From positions 992,001 through 1,056,000 of the forward strand of contig CBDBUY010000009.1 in the NCBI GenBank assembly GCA_965212145.1: DNA of 64,000 bases, given 5' to 3'. The position numbers were made by a program, and so were the translations under genes. The notes below the pieces were generated by a model. That model was not told the origin of the DNA, did not search any database, and saw nothing but the letters and a program-made list of their open reading frames with translations. This document shows positions 53,421 to 62,670 of this stretch, one piece after another. The stretch is from JAAEPI01 sp965212145. GTDB lineage: Bacteria > Bacteroidota > Bacteroidia > Cytophagales > Cyclobacteriaceae. Each line of letters starts with the position of its first letter. The stretch's first letter is position 1.

Positions 53421-53975
53421 ATGAGAGGTGCTTCATTACTCTTCCCAATTCGGTTTCTATTTCTCATGTGGCTTGGATTTTCTATTCAGTTTTATGGTGG
53501 AATTGATCTAGGCTTTCTGGGAATTTATCCTTTATCTGTTCCGGGTTTGATCGGGATATTTACAGCGCCATTCGTACATGGATCAGCTGGACATATCCTT
53601 TCTAACTCACTGCCGCTGCTGATATTGGGAGGGATTTTATTCTATTTCTACCCAAGAATTGCCTTGAGAGTTTTTTTACAATGCTTCTTTTTTACCAACA
53701 TCTTGGTATGGCTTCTAGGTAGGCCTTTTTACCACATCGGAGCAAGCGGAATCGTTTATGGACTGGCATTTTTTCTGATTTCATTCGGATTCTTTCGTCG
53801 GAATTTCAAGTCCCTGGTGATATCAGTTTTGGTTATCGCATTCTATGGCGGAATCGCCTACACGGTATTTCCGCTCAATGAAAGAATCAGCTATGAATCG
53901 CATTTGTTTGGAGCGATCACGGGGGTCGTTACTGCTTTTACTTTAAGAAATTTCAGCGCAAATGAGCCAGCTTGA
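53421..53975 (+). CDS. Rhomboid-family intramembrane protease
   Basis: 184 residues, about six helices. The catalytic Ser/His pattern is present: HGSAGHILSNSLPL (oxyanion His/Asn), HIGASGIVYGLAF (GxSG with nucleophile Ser) and SYESHLFGAITGV (general base His). A shorter rhomboid than GlpG, without an N-terminal cytosolic domain. The radical SAM gene overlaps its end by 14 nt. Confidence 0.85.
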   Translation: MRGASLLFPIRFLFLMWLGFSIQFYGGIDLGFLGIYPLSVPGLIGIFTAPFVHGSAGHILSNSLPLLILGGILFYFYPRIALRVFLQCFFFTNILVWLLGRPFYHIGASGIVYGLAFFLISFGFFRRNFKSLVISVLVIAFYGGIAYTVFPLNERISYESHLFGAITGVVTAFTLRNFSANEPA

Positions 53976-55020
53976 TTATTTCAAAGGCAAAGGAGCTCAG
54001 GTGAACCCTTCCAATAAATTCTTAAAACTTGTATTGGACGACCAGTTCTGGGACGGAATGGATGAGCCAAACATGGTGGACCGACCGAGGCTGGAAATCT
54101 TTGAAGAACATCCTAAGAGCATAATTAGCAAATACGACAGCCCGGATGTTCCCGGCGAATACTCTATCAATCCTTATCAGGGATGTGAGCATGGATGCGT
54201 GTATTGCTACGCAAGGGAATCTCATCAGTACTGGGGATTCAGTGCGGGCATGGAGTTCGAATCCAAAATCGTAGTAAAGAGAAATTCACCTGAATTACTG
54301 AAAAATACTTTCAGGAAGAAATCGTATGTTCCCAAAACCATCATGCTGAGTGGGAATACGGACTGTTACCAGCCAATCGAAAGGAAGTTCAGGCTTACTA
54401 GACAGATATTAGAGGTCTGTATGGAACATCGGAATCCGGTAGGAATCATCACCAAGAATGCGTTGATTGAAAGAGATCTTGACATCTTGGAAGAGATGGC
54501 CAAGTTGAACCTAGTTCATGTGATTTTTTCCATCACATCGCTGGATGAGGATCTGCGGAGGAGCCTGGAACCCAGGACTGCAAGCTCGAGAAAGAAGTTT
54601 AAAGCCATGCGAGAACTTAGCTCAGCGGGCGTTCCTGTGGGAATTATGACCGCCCCCATAATCCCGGGTCTAAATCATCACGAAATCCCTGACTTGTTGC
54701 AAGAGGCGAACGTAAATGGAGCGACCATGGCAAGTTATACGGTCGTTCGGCTAAACGGAGAAATAGCCGACATCTTCACAGATTGGCTTGAGAAAAACTT
54801 CCCAGACCGGAAGGACAAAGTCCTAAATCAGATAAGAGAATTGCATGGAGGAGAGTTGCAAGATCGTCGATTTGGTCAGCGAATGAGAGGAGAGGGGCCG
54901 TATAGCCTGATCATTAAGAAGCTATTTCAAGTCAGCCACAAAAAGTACTTTGATGGCAAGTCATTTCCTGAACTGGATACCTCGCAATTCAGGAGAGAAG
55001 GTGATTGGTCTTTGTTTTAA
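53962..55020 (+). CDS. PA0069-family radical SAM protein
   Basis: 352 residues. The radical SAM cluster Cys motif CEHGCVYCYARESHQYW (CxxxCxxC, near residues 75-82) follows SINPYQGC, a pattern of the PA0069/SplB-related family. The later TKNALIERDLDIL and IIPGLN match the same group. It should bind [4Fe-4S] and SAM; the reaction is unknown, although spore-photoproduct-lyase-like DNA repair has been suggested for the family. Confidence 0.9.
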   Translation: MSQLDYFKGKGAQVNPSNKFLKLVLDDQFWDGMDEPNMVDRPRLEIFEEHPKSIISKYDSPDVPGEYSINPYQGCEHGCVYCYARESHQYWGFSAGMEFESKIVVKRNSPELLKNTFRKKSYVPKTIMLSGNTDCYQPIERKFRLTRQILEVCMEHRNPVGIITKNALIERDLDILEEMAKLNLVHVIFSITSLDEDLRRSLEPRTASSRKKFKAMRELSSAGVPVGIMTAPIIPGLNHHEIPDLLQEANVNGATMASYTVVRLNGEIADIFTDWLEKNFPDRKDKVLNQIRELHGGELQDRRFGQRMRGEGPYSLIIKKLFQVSHKKYFDGKSFPELDTSQFRREGDWSLF

Positions 55021-55025
55021 AGCCG

Positions 55026-55370
55026 TCAATCGCTCACGTGCGAGGCTATGAACCAGGCAGCAGCCGCCAATGTGATGTCTCGAAGGAAAATAGGCATTCC
55101 AGAATTCCCCTTCGGTAACCAGACTAAGACACCAAACAAAATCAGCATTACGCCAAGTAGGATCATTGCCAACTGAGCTTTCTTATTGATAATTAGTGCA
55201 ACTCCTGAGGCAAGAAAAGCCAGTCCGGTCAGGTAAACGAAAACTTGTGGAATTGGAAGAAAATCAGGAACCATTGGCACATAGGCGTTGACATCTAAAA
55301 AATGGTTCACTCCAAAGAGGATCATCATAACGGCGAAAACAATCTTTGCCAGGACTCCAATGCTTTTCAT
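55026..55370 (-). CDS. DoxX-like membrane protein
   Basis: 114 residues with four helices: AKIVFAVMMILFGVNHFLDVN, FLPIPQVFVYLTGLAFLASGVAL, LAMILLGVMLILFGVLVWL and LAAAAWFIAS. The pattern GVNHF...PDFLP is that of DoxX-like family proteins. Role uncertain. Confidence 0.82.
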   Translation of the reverse strand: MKSIGVLAKIVFAVMMILFGVNHFLDVNAYVPMVPDFLPIPQVFVYLTGLAFLASGVALIINKKAQLAMILLGVMLILFGVLVWLPKGNSGMPIFLRDITLAAAAWFIASHVSD

Positions 55371-55459
55371 CTGATTTCTACTTAAAGGTTGAGGTTAAAT
55401 CGTGCCGCCAACATACTGGATTTTGAGCTGAAAAGCCATTTTTCGAACGACAAGTTGAA

Positions 55460-56491
55460 TCAGTTCACGAGCATTTTGAGTTTAACTCTGTCTAACTTTC
55501 CTGACGGGAGTTGAGGCATGTCTTGCACCACGATTTCTTCTTTCGGAACCTGATAACCAGTAAGCCTTTGCAGAGATTTTAGTCTAGCTAGTAGTGGAGT
55601 GGTAGTCACGAGAACTAATTTTTCTCCGAGTCCGGGATCGGTTTTTCCGGTCAAAGCAAAAGAAATATTCGGGAAAGCTTCTCGTATTTTCTGTTCTAAT
55701 TGTTCAGGATGAAGTTTAATTCCACCTGAGTTCACAACAAAGTCTGCGCGACCAATCCATTCAAATCCTTTCGGGCCAAGCTCAACAATATCGTTTGTTT
55801 GCAGCCAGAGATTATTGGTCACAGTACCTCGTGCTTTCAAACAAGACCTATCGTCGGTATCAAGCTCAATGTCACCAATGGGTTCATAATACTTCAACCC
55901 AATTTTTCTGAGTGCGATGTGCGATGCGGTTTCGGTCATCCCAAAAGTCTGATAAAAACGAGTGCTCTTGATTTTCTGCAACCGAGTATCCAAATCGGCT
56001 GGCACTTGACCACCACCGATCAAGACGCAATCAACCAAATCGAATTTTTCAGGGTTGATTCTCAGAGTTGTAGAAACTTGCAATGGAACCATTGACATAA
56101 GATCAATTCTCTGTTCTAGAAATTCAAGTGCATTGGAATTGGGTTCGTTGACTAAAAGATCCATATCATGCTCTAGTGCTCTATAAATAACCTGACGACC
56201 TCCCACGAATTCGGGATTGAGGCAAAGCATGGTTTTATCTAAGTACTTCTTCCCGAAAAGGTAAGAAATGGTACTGCCAGCACTGTATTTCAGCTGTTCT
56301 CTTGATAGTAGGATTTCTTTGGGTGCTCCGGTGGAACCGGAGGTTCTGAATTTGAAATTTTCTTGGTCACTTAGCCACTCTTTCGCGTACTTTAATACTG
56401 ACTGTTCGTAAGCGGAGAGTTTTTTTTGGTTAATTTTTCCAGATACAATTTGATCAGAGTCGAAAGTTTCGTTCGTAAAGTAGAACCTCAT
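55460..56491 (-). CDS. menE: o-succinylbenzoate-CoA ligase-like AMP-binding protein
   Basis: 343 residues, a compact ANL enzyme. Features: phosphate loop FRTSGSTGAPKEI (near residues 48-60), QTFGMTETASH, NDIVELGPKGFEWIGRADFVVNSGGIKLHPEQLE and the C-terminal Lys in LPSGKLDRVKL. Short MenE proteins of this kind serve menaquinone synthesis in Bacteroidota, and menD, menF and a hotdog thioesterase are 3 kb away. It is divergent from the sigma factor gene with 4 nt between starts. Confidence 0.85.
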   Translation of the reverse strand: MRFYFTNETFDSDQIVSGKINQKKLSAYEQSVLKYAKEWLSDQENFKFRTSGSTGAPKEILLSREQLKYSAGSTISYLFGKKYLDKTMLCLNPEFVGGRQVIYRALEHDMDLLVNEPNSNALEFLEQRIDLMSMVPLQVSTTLRINPEKFDLVDCVLIGGGQVPADLDTRLQKIKSTRFYQTFGMTETASHIALRKIGLKYYEPIGDIELDTDDRSCLKARGTVTNNLWLQTNDIVELGPKGFEWIGRADFVVNSGGIKLHPEQLEQKIREAFPNISFALTGKTDPGLGEKLVLVTTTPLLARLKSLQRLTGYQVPKEEIVVQDMPQLPSGKLDRVKLKMLVN

Positions 56492-56495
56492 AGGA

Positions 56496-57041
56496 ATGAA
56501 TGAAGAACAGGTGTTGGTTAACCGGTTGCGGAGTAAAGATAAGACGGCATTCGCTCTGGTTTTCGATAAGTATAAAAAGGCCTTGGTAAATTATGCATCG
56601 AGATTTTTAGATGAAAGGGAGGAAGCGGAGGAGGTAGTACAAGATGTTTTTGTGAAGTTCTGGGATAAGTGTGAAGAATTGGCTCCAGAGTCATCAGTAA
56701 AAAGTTATCTCTACAGATCTGTTCATAACACTTGTTTGAACCATTTGAAACATCAAAAAGTCAAAGATTCATATCGGCAACACGTCATTAACCACTTGGA
56801 AAGAACGTCAGAAATCAATCTGGAAGTAGAGGATCCTGATAAAATTAGAACTGAGATAATTGAAGAAATAGACAATCTACCACCGAGGTGCAGCGAAATA
56901 TTCAAGCTCAGTCGACTGGAAGGATTAAAATACCAGGAAATAGCTGACCACCTTGGAATCTCTGTCAAAACTGTGGAGGTTCAAGTTGGCAAAGCATTAA
57001 GGGTTTTACGAGAAAAGCTTGTTCATTTACGATCCCAATGA
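56496..57041 (+). CDS. ECF RNA polymerase sigma-70 factor
   Basis: 181 residues. Region 2 (ALVFDKYKKALVNYASRFLD, AEEVVQDVFVKFWDKCEEL) and region 4 (YQEIADHLGISVKTVEVQVGKALRVLREKL) are complete; the Bacteroides-type ECF family. It leads a cluster with an STN/CarboxypepD protein and FecR, and its stop overlaps the next gene by 4 nt. The first ATG leaves only 4 nt to the divergent menE start. Confidence 0.92.
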   Translation: MNEEQVLVNRLRSKDKTAFALVFDKYKKALVNYASRFLDEREEAEEVVQDVFVKFWDKCEELAPESSVKSYLYRSVHNTCLNHLKHQKVKDSYRQHVINHLERTSEINLEVEDPDKIRTEIIEEIDNLPPRCSEIFKLSRLEGLKYQEIADHLGISVKTVEVQVGKALRVLREKLVHLRSQ

Positions 57042-58396
57042 TTAGCAGATTGCTTTTTGGAGCTTGTCTAGTTTTCAGCCTGAATGCTCTGGGTCAGCAA
57101 CCTAAATTCTCAATTGAGTTTCAAAACGAGTCTCTAGAGTCTGTACTGGAGCTAGTTACAAGAAGTACTGGTTATTTTTTCGCTTACAATTCTGCAATTA
57201 TTGACTCCTCAAGCCGATTCAGTCTAAAAATGCAGGATGTGACTTTGGATGAGTTTCTAAATCGCTTGCTGGTAGGAACAGGCCTAGAGCATCAAGTCTT
57301 GTCTGATCAGGTCATCATTCGTCAGGCTCCAATTGATCCCGCTCCAATTAATAAGGTCACCTTCTCCATATCAGGCAGAGTCCTTGATTCGCTGAATAAT
57401 CTACCCATTTCAGGCGCAAATGTTTTTCTATCAGGAACAAATATTGGTTCAGTGACTGATCTGGAAGGATATTACATGATCGAGGATATTCCCATTGGGT
57501 CTTACGAGGTGATCTTTTCGCATTTGTCTTTTAACATGGTTACCGCCGACATTTCCGGTAAAACCAAAGGGATGCAAACAGCAAATATGAAACTGTCTCA
57601 ACGGACTAAAGTTCTGGATACGATTCACGTGGTTTCAAGGAGATTAATTGGGCCGGATGAAAGGAAAAGGTTTGTGAGGGTTTTTGAACGGGAATTTCTA
57701 GGTAGGTCAACTGTGGCAAAAAAATGCGTCCTATTGAATCCTGAGGTCCTGGATTTCATTTACGATAGACCAAATGATCGGCTAGAAGTGTTCGCATTGG
57801 AACCAGTTAAGGTTGAGAATCGACTTCTAGGGTATCAAATCACCTATTTTTTTGAAAAATTCACTAAAACAGGAGATGTTCTTGATTTCTATGGAAGAGC
57901 TCGTTTTGAAAACCTGAGGCCTTCAGATAAACGTCAAAAGCGGATCTGGCTGAGAAATCGAAAACGTGTTTACTTCGGTTCTTTTCTTCATTTTAGAAGA
58001 TCGCTGGTGTCAAATACTCTTCGGAAAAATGATTTCAGAATAGCCCTTGTTAAGGCTGATTTCCTTCGAGAAATCCAGAACGCAAACGCTGAAAAGATAA
58101 GATCTAGGGATATTGTACGAGAGTCTGGAGATTTTCATTTATTAAATTTTGATGGCTTCCTTGAGGTCATTTATCGCAGAAAAACAGATGAGGAGTATAT
58201 CAGACAATTTTACGAATCACCTGACACTGATTATCAACAATCTCTGCTCAGGTTACAAAAGGGATCGGTTAAAATAAAGAGCAATGGTGGAATGGAATAC
58301 CCTGGTATCGAAACCTATGGGTACTGGTATTGGGAAAGAATAGGGGATCTACTTCCAGAAAATTATGATCCTGATTTTGATGAAATAGAACTATGA
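57038..58396 (+). CDS. STN / carboxypeptidase-regulatory-like domain protein without barrel
   Basis: 452 residues. Signal peptide (MISRLLFGACLVFSLNALGQ), an STN signalling domain (residues about 25-85, FSIEFQNESLESVLELVTRS), a carboxypeptidase-D regulatory-like domain (about 108-190, ISGRVLDSLNNLPISGANVFL) and about 260 residues of unknown type. TonB-dependent regulatory receptors begin this way, but here the plug and barrel are missing. A C-terminal DUF resembling carboxypeptidase-regulatory proteins with a 7-bladed or elongated beta domain may follow. It lies between the sigma factor and FecR genes, so it probably feeds a periplasmic signal to FecR. Confidence 0.85.
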   Translation: MISRLLFGACLVFSLNALGQQPKFSIEFQNESLESVLELVTRSTGYFFAYNSAIIDSSSRFSLKMQDVTLDEFLNRLLVGTGLEHQVLSDQVIIRQAPIDPAPINKVTFSISGRVLDSLNNLPISGANVFLSGTNIGSVTDLEGYYMIEDIPIGSYEVIFSHLSFNMVTADISGKTKGMQTANMKLSQRTKVLDTIHVVSRRLIGPDERKRFVRVFEREFLGRSTVAKKCVLLNPEVLDFIYDRPNDRLEVFALEPVKVENRLLGYQITYFFEKFTKTGDVLDFYGRARFENLRPSDKRQKRIWLRNRKRVYFGSFLHFRRSLVSNTLRKNDFRIALVKADFLREIQNANAEKIRSRDIVRESGDFHLLNFDGFLEVIYRRKTDEEYIRQFYESPDTDYQQSLLRLQKGSVKIKSNGGMEYPGIETYGYWYWERIGDLLPENYDPDFDEIEL

Positions 58397-58445
58397 TAAG
58401 GGTAATATTTTTGAGATTTGTTAACCAACTGAATATAACCAGAAA

Positions 58446-59366
58446 ATGCACGAATTGATAGCAAAATATCTCTCAGGAAATGCTTCTGAGGGAGAACGGG
58501 AAGAGGTGGAGAAGTGGAGAACGGAATCGGTTGAAAATGCTGCGGAGTTTTTCGAACTAAAGCAGGCATGGCTCATTAGCCATCCAGTGGAGACAAGTAT
58601 TGAACTTCCGGCTAAAGTTCAGAACGAATCTATAGTGATCGGCTGGGCACCATATTTCAAATATGCAGCGGCAGTCCTTTTGTTGGCAATGATCGGATCA
58701 CTGTGGTATTTAGGACAACAGGATTCGGTAACTAAAGCTCCAGATGTCTTTGCAGGTAACTCTGAAACCCTTGATGACGGAACCATTGTGAGCCTCAAGA
58801 ATGGAGCAGAACTGGAATCGGTCGAGATATCCAATTCTGAAAGGGTGGTAACTGTCAGAGGAAAGGCTTTCTTTGAAGTTACTCATGATGAGAATCGGCC
58901 ATTTTATGTGCTAACAGAAAATGCCAAGGTCAAGGTCCTTGGAACAAGTTTCTTGGTCAACTCTACGGGAGAATTCACGGAAGTTTGCGTAGAATCCGGA
59001 CTGGTTAATTTCTCAGGAAATTCTGATGGTAACAAAATGTCCCTAAATCTTGAGAAGGGTGAAATGGGACGTGTAGGAAAGAGCATCAAAGGAATCATTA
59101 AAAGAAATATTGATAACCAGAATTTTTTAGCCTGGAAGAGTGGAATCATGTCCTTTGAAAGGACCGATATGAATGAAGTTATTTCTATCCTAAATGATGC
59201 CTATGAAGCGGATATCGAGTTACCTCAAAACTTACAGAATTGTCAGCTGACAGCTAAGTTTAACAAAAAAAGTCTCGAAGAGGTCATCCAAATTCTCTCA
59301 GCCACGTTTAATTGGAAACACGATATTTCTAAAGACAAAGTAGTGTTAAGTGGTGAAGGGTGTTAA
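58446..59366 (+). CDS. FecR-family anti-sigma factor
   Basis: 306 residues. An N-terminal cytoplasmic region that would bind the sigma factor (IAKYLSGNASEGEREEVEKW), one transmembrane helix (YFKYAAAVLLLAMIGSLWYL, residues about 75-95), the FecR domain (ERVVTVRGKAFFEVTHDENRPF; VKVLGTSFLVN) and a C-terminal STN-like/DUF4974 domain (FERTDMNEVISILNDAYEADI). Controls the sigma factor at 56496. The cluster ends at a terminator. Confidence 0.92.
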   Translation: MHELIAKYLSGNASEGEREEVEKWRTESVENAAEFFELKQAWLISHPVETSIELPAKVQNESIVIGWAPYFKYAAAVLLLAMIGSLWYLGQQDSVTKAPDVFAGNSETLDDGTIVSLKNGAELESVEISNSERVVTVRGKAFFEVTHDENRPFYVLTENAKVKVLGTSFLVNSTGEFTEVCVESGLVNFSGNSDGNKMSLNLEKGEMGRVGKSIKGIIKRNIDNQNFLAWKSGIMSFERTDMNEVISILNDAYEADIELPQNLQNCQLTAKFNKKSLEEVIQILSATFNWKHDISKDKVVLSGEGC

Positions 59367-59377
59367 AACCCTTTGAG

Positions 59378-59410
59378 TCCTCCCGATTCATTCGGGAGGA
59401 TTTCTTTTTT
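59378..59410 (+). terminator. Terminator after the fecR-like gene
   Basis: TCCTCCCGA / TCGGGAGGA with a 5-nt loop and TTTCTTTTTT tail, 11 nt after the stop. The tail reaches the menD stop. Confidence 0.85.
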
Positions 59411-61035
59411 TAGAAGCAATTTCTGAATTTCCGATAGATCCCTTGGTTAACCTCTGGATCCGTGTGTATTTCTACAAGTTTTGATTTGTCTGATGAAGTG
59501 AAGAATTCTTTGATGCTTTTGGCCAATGTTACTTTATCCGAGACCTCCTGGTATTCGACACCATTTTCCAAGGCGGTGGATTTTGCGCTGAAGTTATGCC
59601 GAGTTTCAAAATATTCTTCCAACTCTGGCTGTCTTGATGGGCCGTCAATCAGTCTGAAAATACCACCACCGGCATTGTTCATCACAACAATTCTTAAATT
59701 CGGAACTTGGTAGTTGTGGAAAAATGCATTGCGGTCATAAAGAAATGATAAATCCCCAATGATCAGGACATTAAGTCGATTTGGGTTGGCCAAGGCAGTC
59801 CCAACAGCGGTTGAAGTAACCCCATCAATTCCACTAGTACCTCGGTTACAATACACCTCAACTCCTTTAGGTACCCCGAGCATTTCGGCATATCTCACTG
59901 GCATAGAATTGCCCAGATGAAGGATTGAATCTGTCGGGATGTCATTCAAAATGACCGAAGTTGCATACATCTCCGAATAGTCAACCGAATCTAGGAATTT
60001 GACTCTTGTCAAGAAGGCTTCCCGATCAAGATACTTCCATTCGGCTAAGTACGCCTTATCGGGATCAGACTCGATCAAATTATCGTAAACATCCTCGATT
60101 GTGGTTCTTAAAATAGACGGATTGGTACCAAATGTGTCTACTGCAACCCCAGCAGGGTCAAGGTGCCAATGTTGTGCTGGTTTAACCTTTCTAATGAAAT
60201 TCTTAAGCTTCTTGGAAAGAATCGAAAGTCCCGACGTGATGAGTATATCAGGGCGCAACTCATTCTGATCTTTGATAAAGAGATCGGTAGAGGCAATTCC
60301 CTCGTCAATCGCTAGATTGGAGAGTGGGCAATGCAATACCGGTATAATCTCCACGAGATTAGTCAGCCGATTTTCGGTATGGTCCGATGGGTTTTGCTGC
60401 CCAATCAACACCAGGATTTTTTTGCCACTTTCGATATCAGGGAGGTCTTCTTTTGCTTCGTCTTCTCTTGGATAGTTTATATCAATTTTAGAAAACTTAA
60501 GCATTTGATTTTCTGCAGGGTACAATGGTTCATTAAATGGAATATTTAAATGAACTGGACCGAGCGGAACCTCCTGCGATTGCATGACACCCTCGACTAT
60601 TTTATTCAGGTATTCTTGCGCAGTTTGGTTAGTTGCAATCGGAAGCTGATACGAATTTTTAACGTGATTCTTAAGAACACCAAATTGGCGAATCGTTTGG
60701 CCATCGCGTTGATCGATCAATTCCAAAGGTCGATCCGCAGAAAGGACAATCAATGGTATTTCCCTATAATAAGCTTCGGCTATGGCCGGTGCATAATTCA
60801 GAACTGCTGTCCCTGACGTGCATACCAAAACAACCGGTTCCTTTTTTGTCTGAGCTATTCCTAACGCAATAAATCCAGCTGATCGTTCGTCTGGAATAAT
60901 CCATTTTTTGATTTGGTCATTTCTGGCAAATGATATCGTCAACGGGGCATTTCTGGAACCAGGAGAGATGACAACATGTCTGACTCCCAGATTGTGGCAA
61001 ATTTCGGACGTATTATAAACGACTGGATGAATCAT
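59410..61035 (-). CDS. menD: SEPHCHC synthase
   Basis: 541 residues. MenD joins 2-oxoglutarate to isochorismate using thiamine diphosphate. Motifs: N-terminal pyrimidine-binding glutamate region (HVVISPGSRNAPLTISFARN), GTAVLNYAPAIAEAYYREIPLIVLSADRP, and the diphosphate/Mg site GDLSFLYDRNAFFHNYQVPNLRIVVMNNAGGG (GDLSF and Asn-Asn). Start overlaps menF by 4 nt. Confidence 0.96.
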   Translation of the reverse strand: MIHPVVYNTSEICHNLGVRHVVISPGSRNAPLTISFARNDQIKKWIIPDERSAGFIALGIAQTKKEPVVLVCTSGTAVLNYAPAIAEAYYREIPLIVLSADRPLELIDQRDGQTIRQFGVLKNHVKNSYQLPIATNQTAQEYLNKIVEGVMQSQEVPLGPVHLNIPFNEPLYPAENQMLKFSKIDINYPREDEAKEDLPDIESGKKILVLIGQQNPSDHTENRLTNLVEIIPVLHCPLSNLAIDEGIASTDLFIKDQNELRPDILITSGLSILSKKLKNFIRKVKPAQHWHLDPAGVAVDTFGTNPSILRTTIEDVYDNLIESDPDKAYLAEWKYLDREAFLTRVKFLDSVDYSEMYATSVILNDIPTDSILHLGNSMPVRYAEMLGVPKGVEVYCNRGTSGIDGVTSTAVGTALANPNRLNVLIIGDLSFLYDRNAFFHNYQVPNLRIVVMNNAGGGIFRLIDGPSRQPELEEYFETRHNFSAKSTALENGVEYQEVSDKVTLAKSIKEFFTSSDKSKLVEIHTDPEVNQGIYRKFRNCF

Positions 61036-62195
61036 TTTTCAATCAAGTCCCGCATCACAGCCATTTTGAGACTCGTTTCTTTCAACTCATGAGCCGGCAC
61101 TGAGTCTTCAGTTATACCCGCACCCCCAAAGTATCTAACCTGATCGTGCATTATTTTGACGCATCTAAGATTCACAAACAAATTAATCTTAGAATCAAAA
61201 TTGACCGGACCTAGAAAACCAGAATAGTACTCTCTATCAAATTCCTCATTCTCCTTTATAAACGCACCCGCACCTTCAAGAGGCATTCCGCAAACAGCCG
61301 AAGTTGGATGTAGAAGCTCTAACATTTGATCAGCCAGATCATCAAATTGAAGCTGCATGTAATTCACTCGATAAGAGGTTTTTAGGTGCGCAAGATGACC
61401 GGCCTTAATCGTCTTAGGTCCATGCTCATGGAATTCTCTCAATCGAATTTTCTTGAAACAGTTGATCACATATCTGGAAACGAAAGCCTGTTCTTCGATT
61501 TCCTTCTGGGTCCATGCAATTTCACTTAATGACTGATCGGGCATAATAGGTTTTGTGCCTGCCAGGGATACCGTCTCGAAAGTTTCTTCATTTTGGGAAA
61601 TAATCAATTCAGGGGTGGCGCCCATCCAGCATTCCCGATTCCCTTCTGAAAACAAACTACAAAATGCATCAGCGTGTGATTCGATCAACTTGCTGAACGT
61701 GGCTGCTGCATCGAAATTGGAGGGTAATTGGTGGTCCTCATACCTGGCTAAAACCACCTTTTCTAAATCTCCAGATGAAATGACCGATTTTGCTCGTTGG
61801 ACGAGTGTTTCAAAGTCATGAAGCCCTCCAGTTTTCGCATTCTCACTTTTTCGTCTGACTCCTGTTTTTCCTGGCCCCAATCTCACCATTTGATCAACAA
61901 ATGCATCCATTTGATCCGCAGATACTTTCGGATTCACATGTACACCATTTTCGGTCACATGGATATCTGCACTTATCAACGTTGGCTTAATCGGATGGCT
62001 CTTCGTAAAAGCATTAATCACGAAACCTTTGCCGGCAGTGCTAATGCTTTCTTTGATGACTTGGGGCCCTTGAAGTGAAATTGCCATTTCACGTTGATCG
62101 GAATGGGGGAGCCGCCAGCAGGCGAAAGCGTAACTGGAGTTTATCAATTTTGACAATAGCTCATCAATCGTGAATGAAGTAAGCTCTTTGATCAT
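61032..62195 (-). CDS. menF: Isochorismate synthase
   Basis: 387 residues, chorismate-binding family: EKVVLARYEDH, MGATPELIISQ, SLAGTKPIMPDQ, HLKTSYRVN, LHPTSAVCGMPLEGAGAFI and EYYSGFLGPVN. Converts chorismate to isochorismate as the entry to menaquinone. Lies in order thioesterase, menF, menD with 4-nt overlaps, a compact operon. Confidence 0.94.
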   Translation of the reverse strand: MIKELTSFTIDELLSKLINSSYAFACWRLPHSDQREMAISLQGPQVIKESISTAGKGFVINAFTKSHPIKPTLISADIHVTENGVHVNPKVSADQMDAFVDQMVRLGPGKTGVRRKSENAKTGGLHDFETLVQRAKSVISSGDLEKVVLARYEDHQLPSNFDAAATFSKLIESHADAFCSLFSEGNRECWMGATPELIISQNEETFETVSLAGTKPIMPDQSLSEIAWTQKEIEEQAFVSRYVINCFKKIRLREFHEHGPKTIKAGHLAHLKTSYRVNYMQLQFDDLADQMLELLHPTSAVCGMPLEGAGAFIKENEEFDREYYSGFLGPVNFDSKINLFVNLRCVKIMHDQVRYFGGAGITEDSVPAHELKETSLKMAVMRDLIEK

Positions 62196-62626
62196 TTATT
62201 CTTGATTATCGCGATTGTCAACCGACTCACCGCCACCAATTTATTTTCTTCATTAGTTATTTCAATGCTCCAAACGTGAGTTGTTCTTCCGATGTGCAAT
62301 GGACTTGCCTTTCCAAAAACAAATCCAGCCCTGGCTGATCGGATATGATTTGCATTGATTTCTAAGCCAACAACACTGAACTTGGTCATATCTACAAGCA
62401 GGGTAGAGGCGAAGCTTCCAAGCGACTCAGCTAAAGCTACATTGGCTCCACCATGCAACAATCCCATCGGTTGTTTTGTTCTGTGATCAACCGGCATTTT
62501 GGCTACCAGATAGTCCGGCCCAACCTCGACCATTTCAATTCCCAAATGTCCAATCATACAGCCTTCGCCAATGGAATTAAGCTGTTTCAACTGAATTTCT
62601 TCTGGAAATATCCGTTTCTCACTCAT
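62192..62626 (-). CDS. Hotdog-fold thioesterase (1,4-dihydroxy-2-naphthoyl-CoA hydrolase-like)
   Basis: 144 residues of the PaaI/YdiI-like type: GLLHGGANVALAESLGSFASTLL contains the HGG and catalytic Glu motif. Position at the head of the menF-menD operon makes DHNA-CoA thioesterase (MenI function) the likely role; phenylacetate-type thioesterase is the alternative. Confidence 0.88.
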   Translation of the reverse strand: MSEKRIFPEEIQLKQLNSIGEGCMIGHLGIEMVEVGPDYLVAKMPVDHRTKQPMGLLHGGANVALAESLGSFASTLLVDMTKFSVVGLEINANHIRSARAGFVFGKASPLHIGRTTHVWSIEITNEENKLVAVSRLTIAIIKNK

Positions 62627-62636
62627 ATGGGCAAAC

Positions 62637-62663
62637 CAAATTTAAAATGTCCTGAATACCAAA
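62637..62663 (-). promoter_or_regulatory. Promoter of the menaquinone operon
   Basis: On the minus strand TAAATTTG (62637-62644) matches TAnnTTTG and TTTG lies 15 nt upstream, slightly short of the usual 17-19. The -7 box ends 10 nt before the ATG, giving a very short leader. Confidence 0.5.
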
Positions 62664-62670
62664 GAGACCA

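Noticed and set aside
53305..53424. Possible 38-aa frame before the rhomboid gene
   Set aside because: No supporting start signal, codon pattern or conservation evidence; composition looks non-coding.
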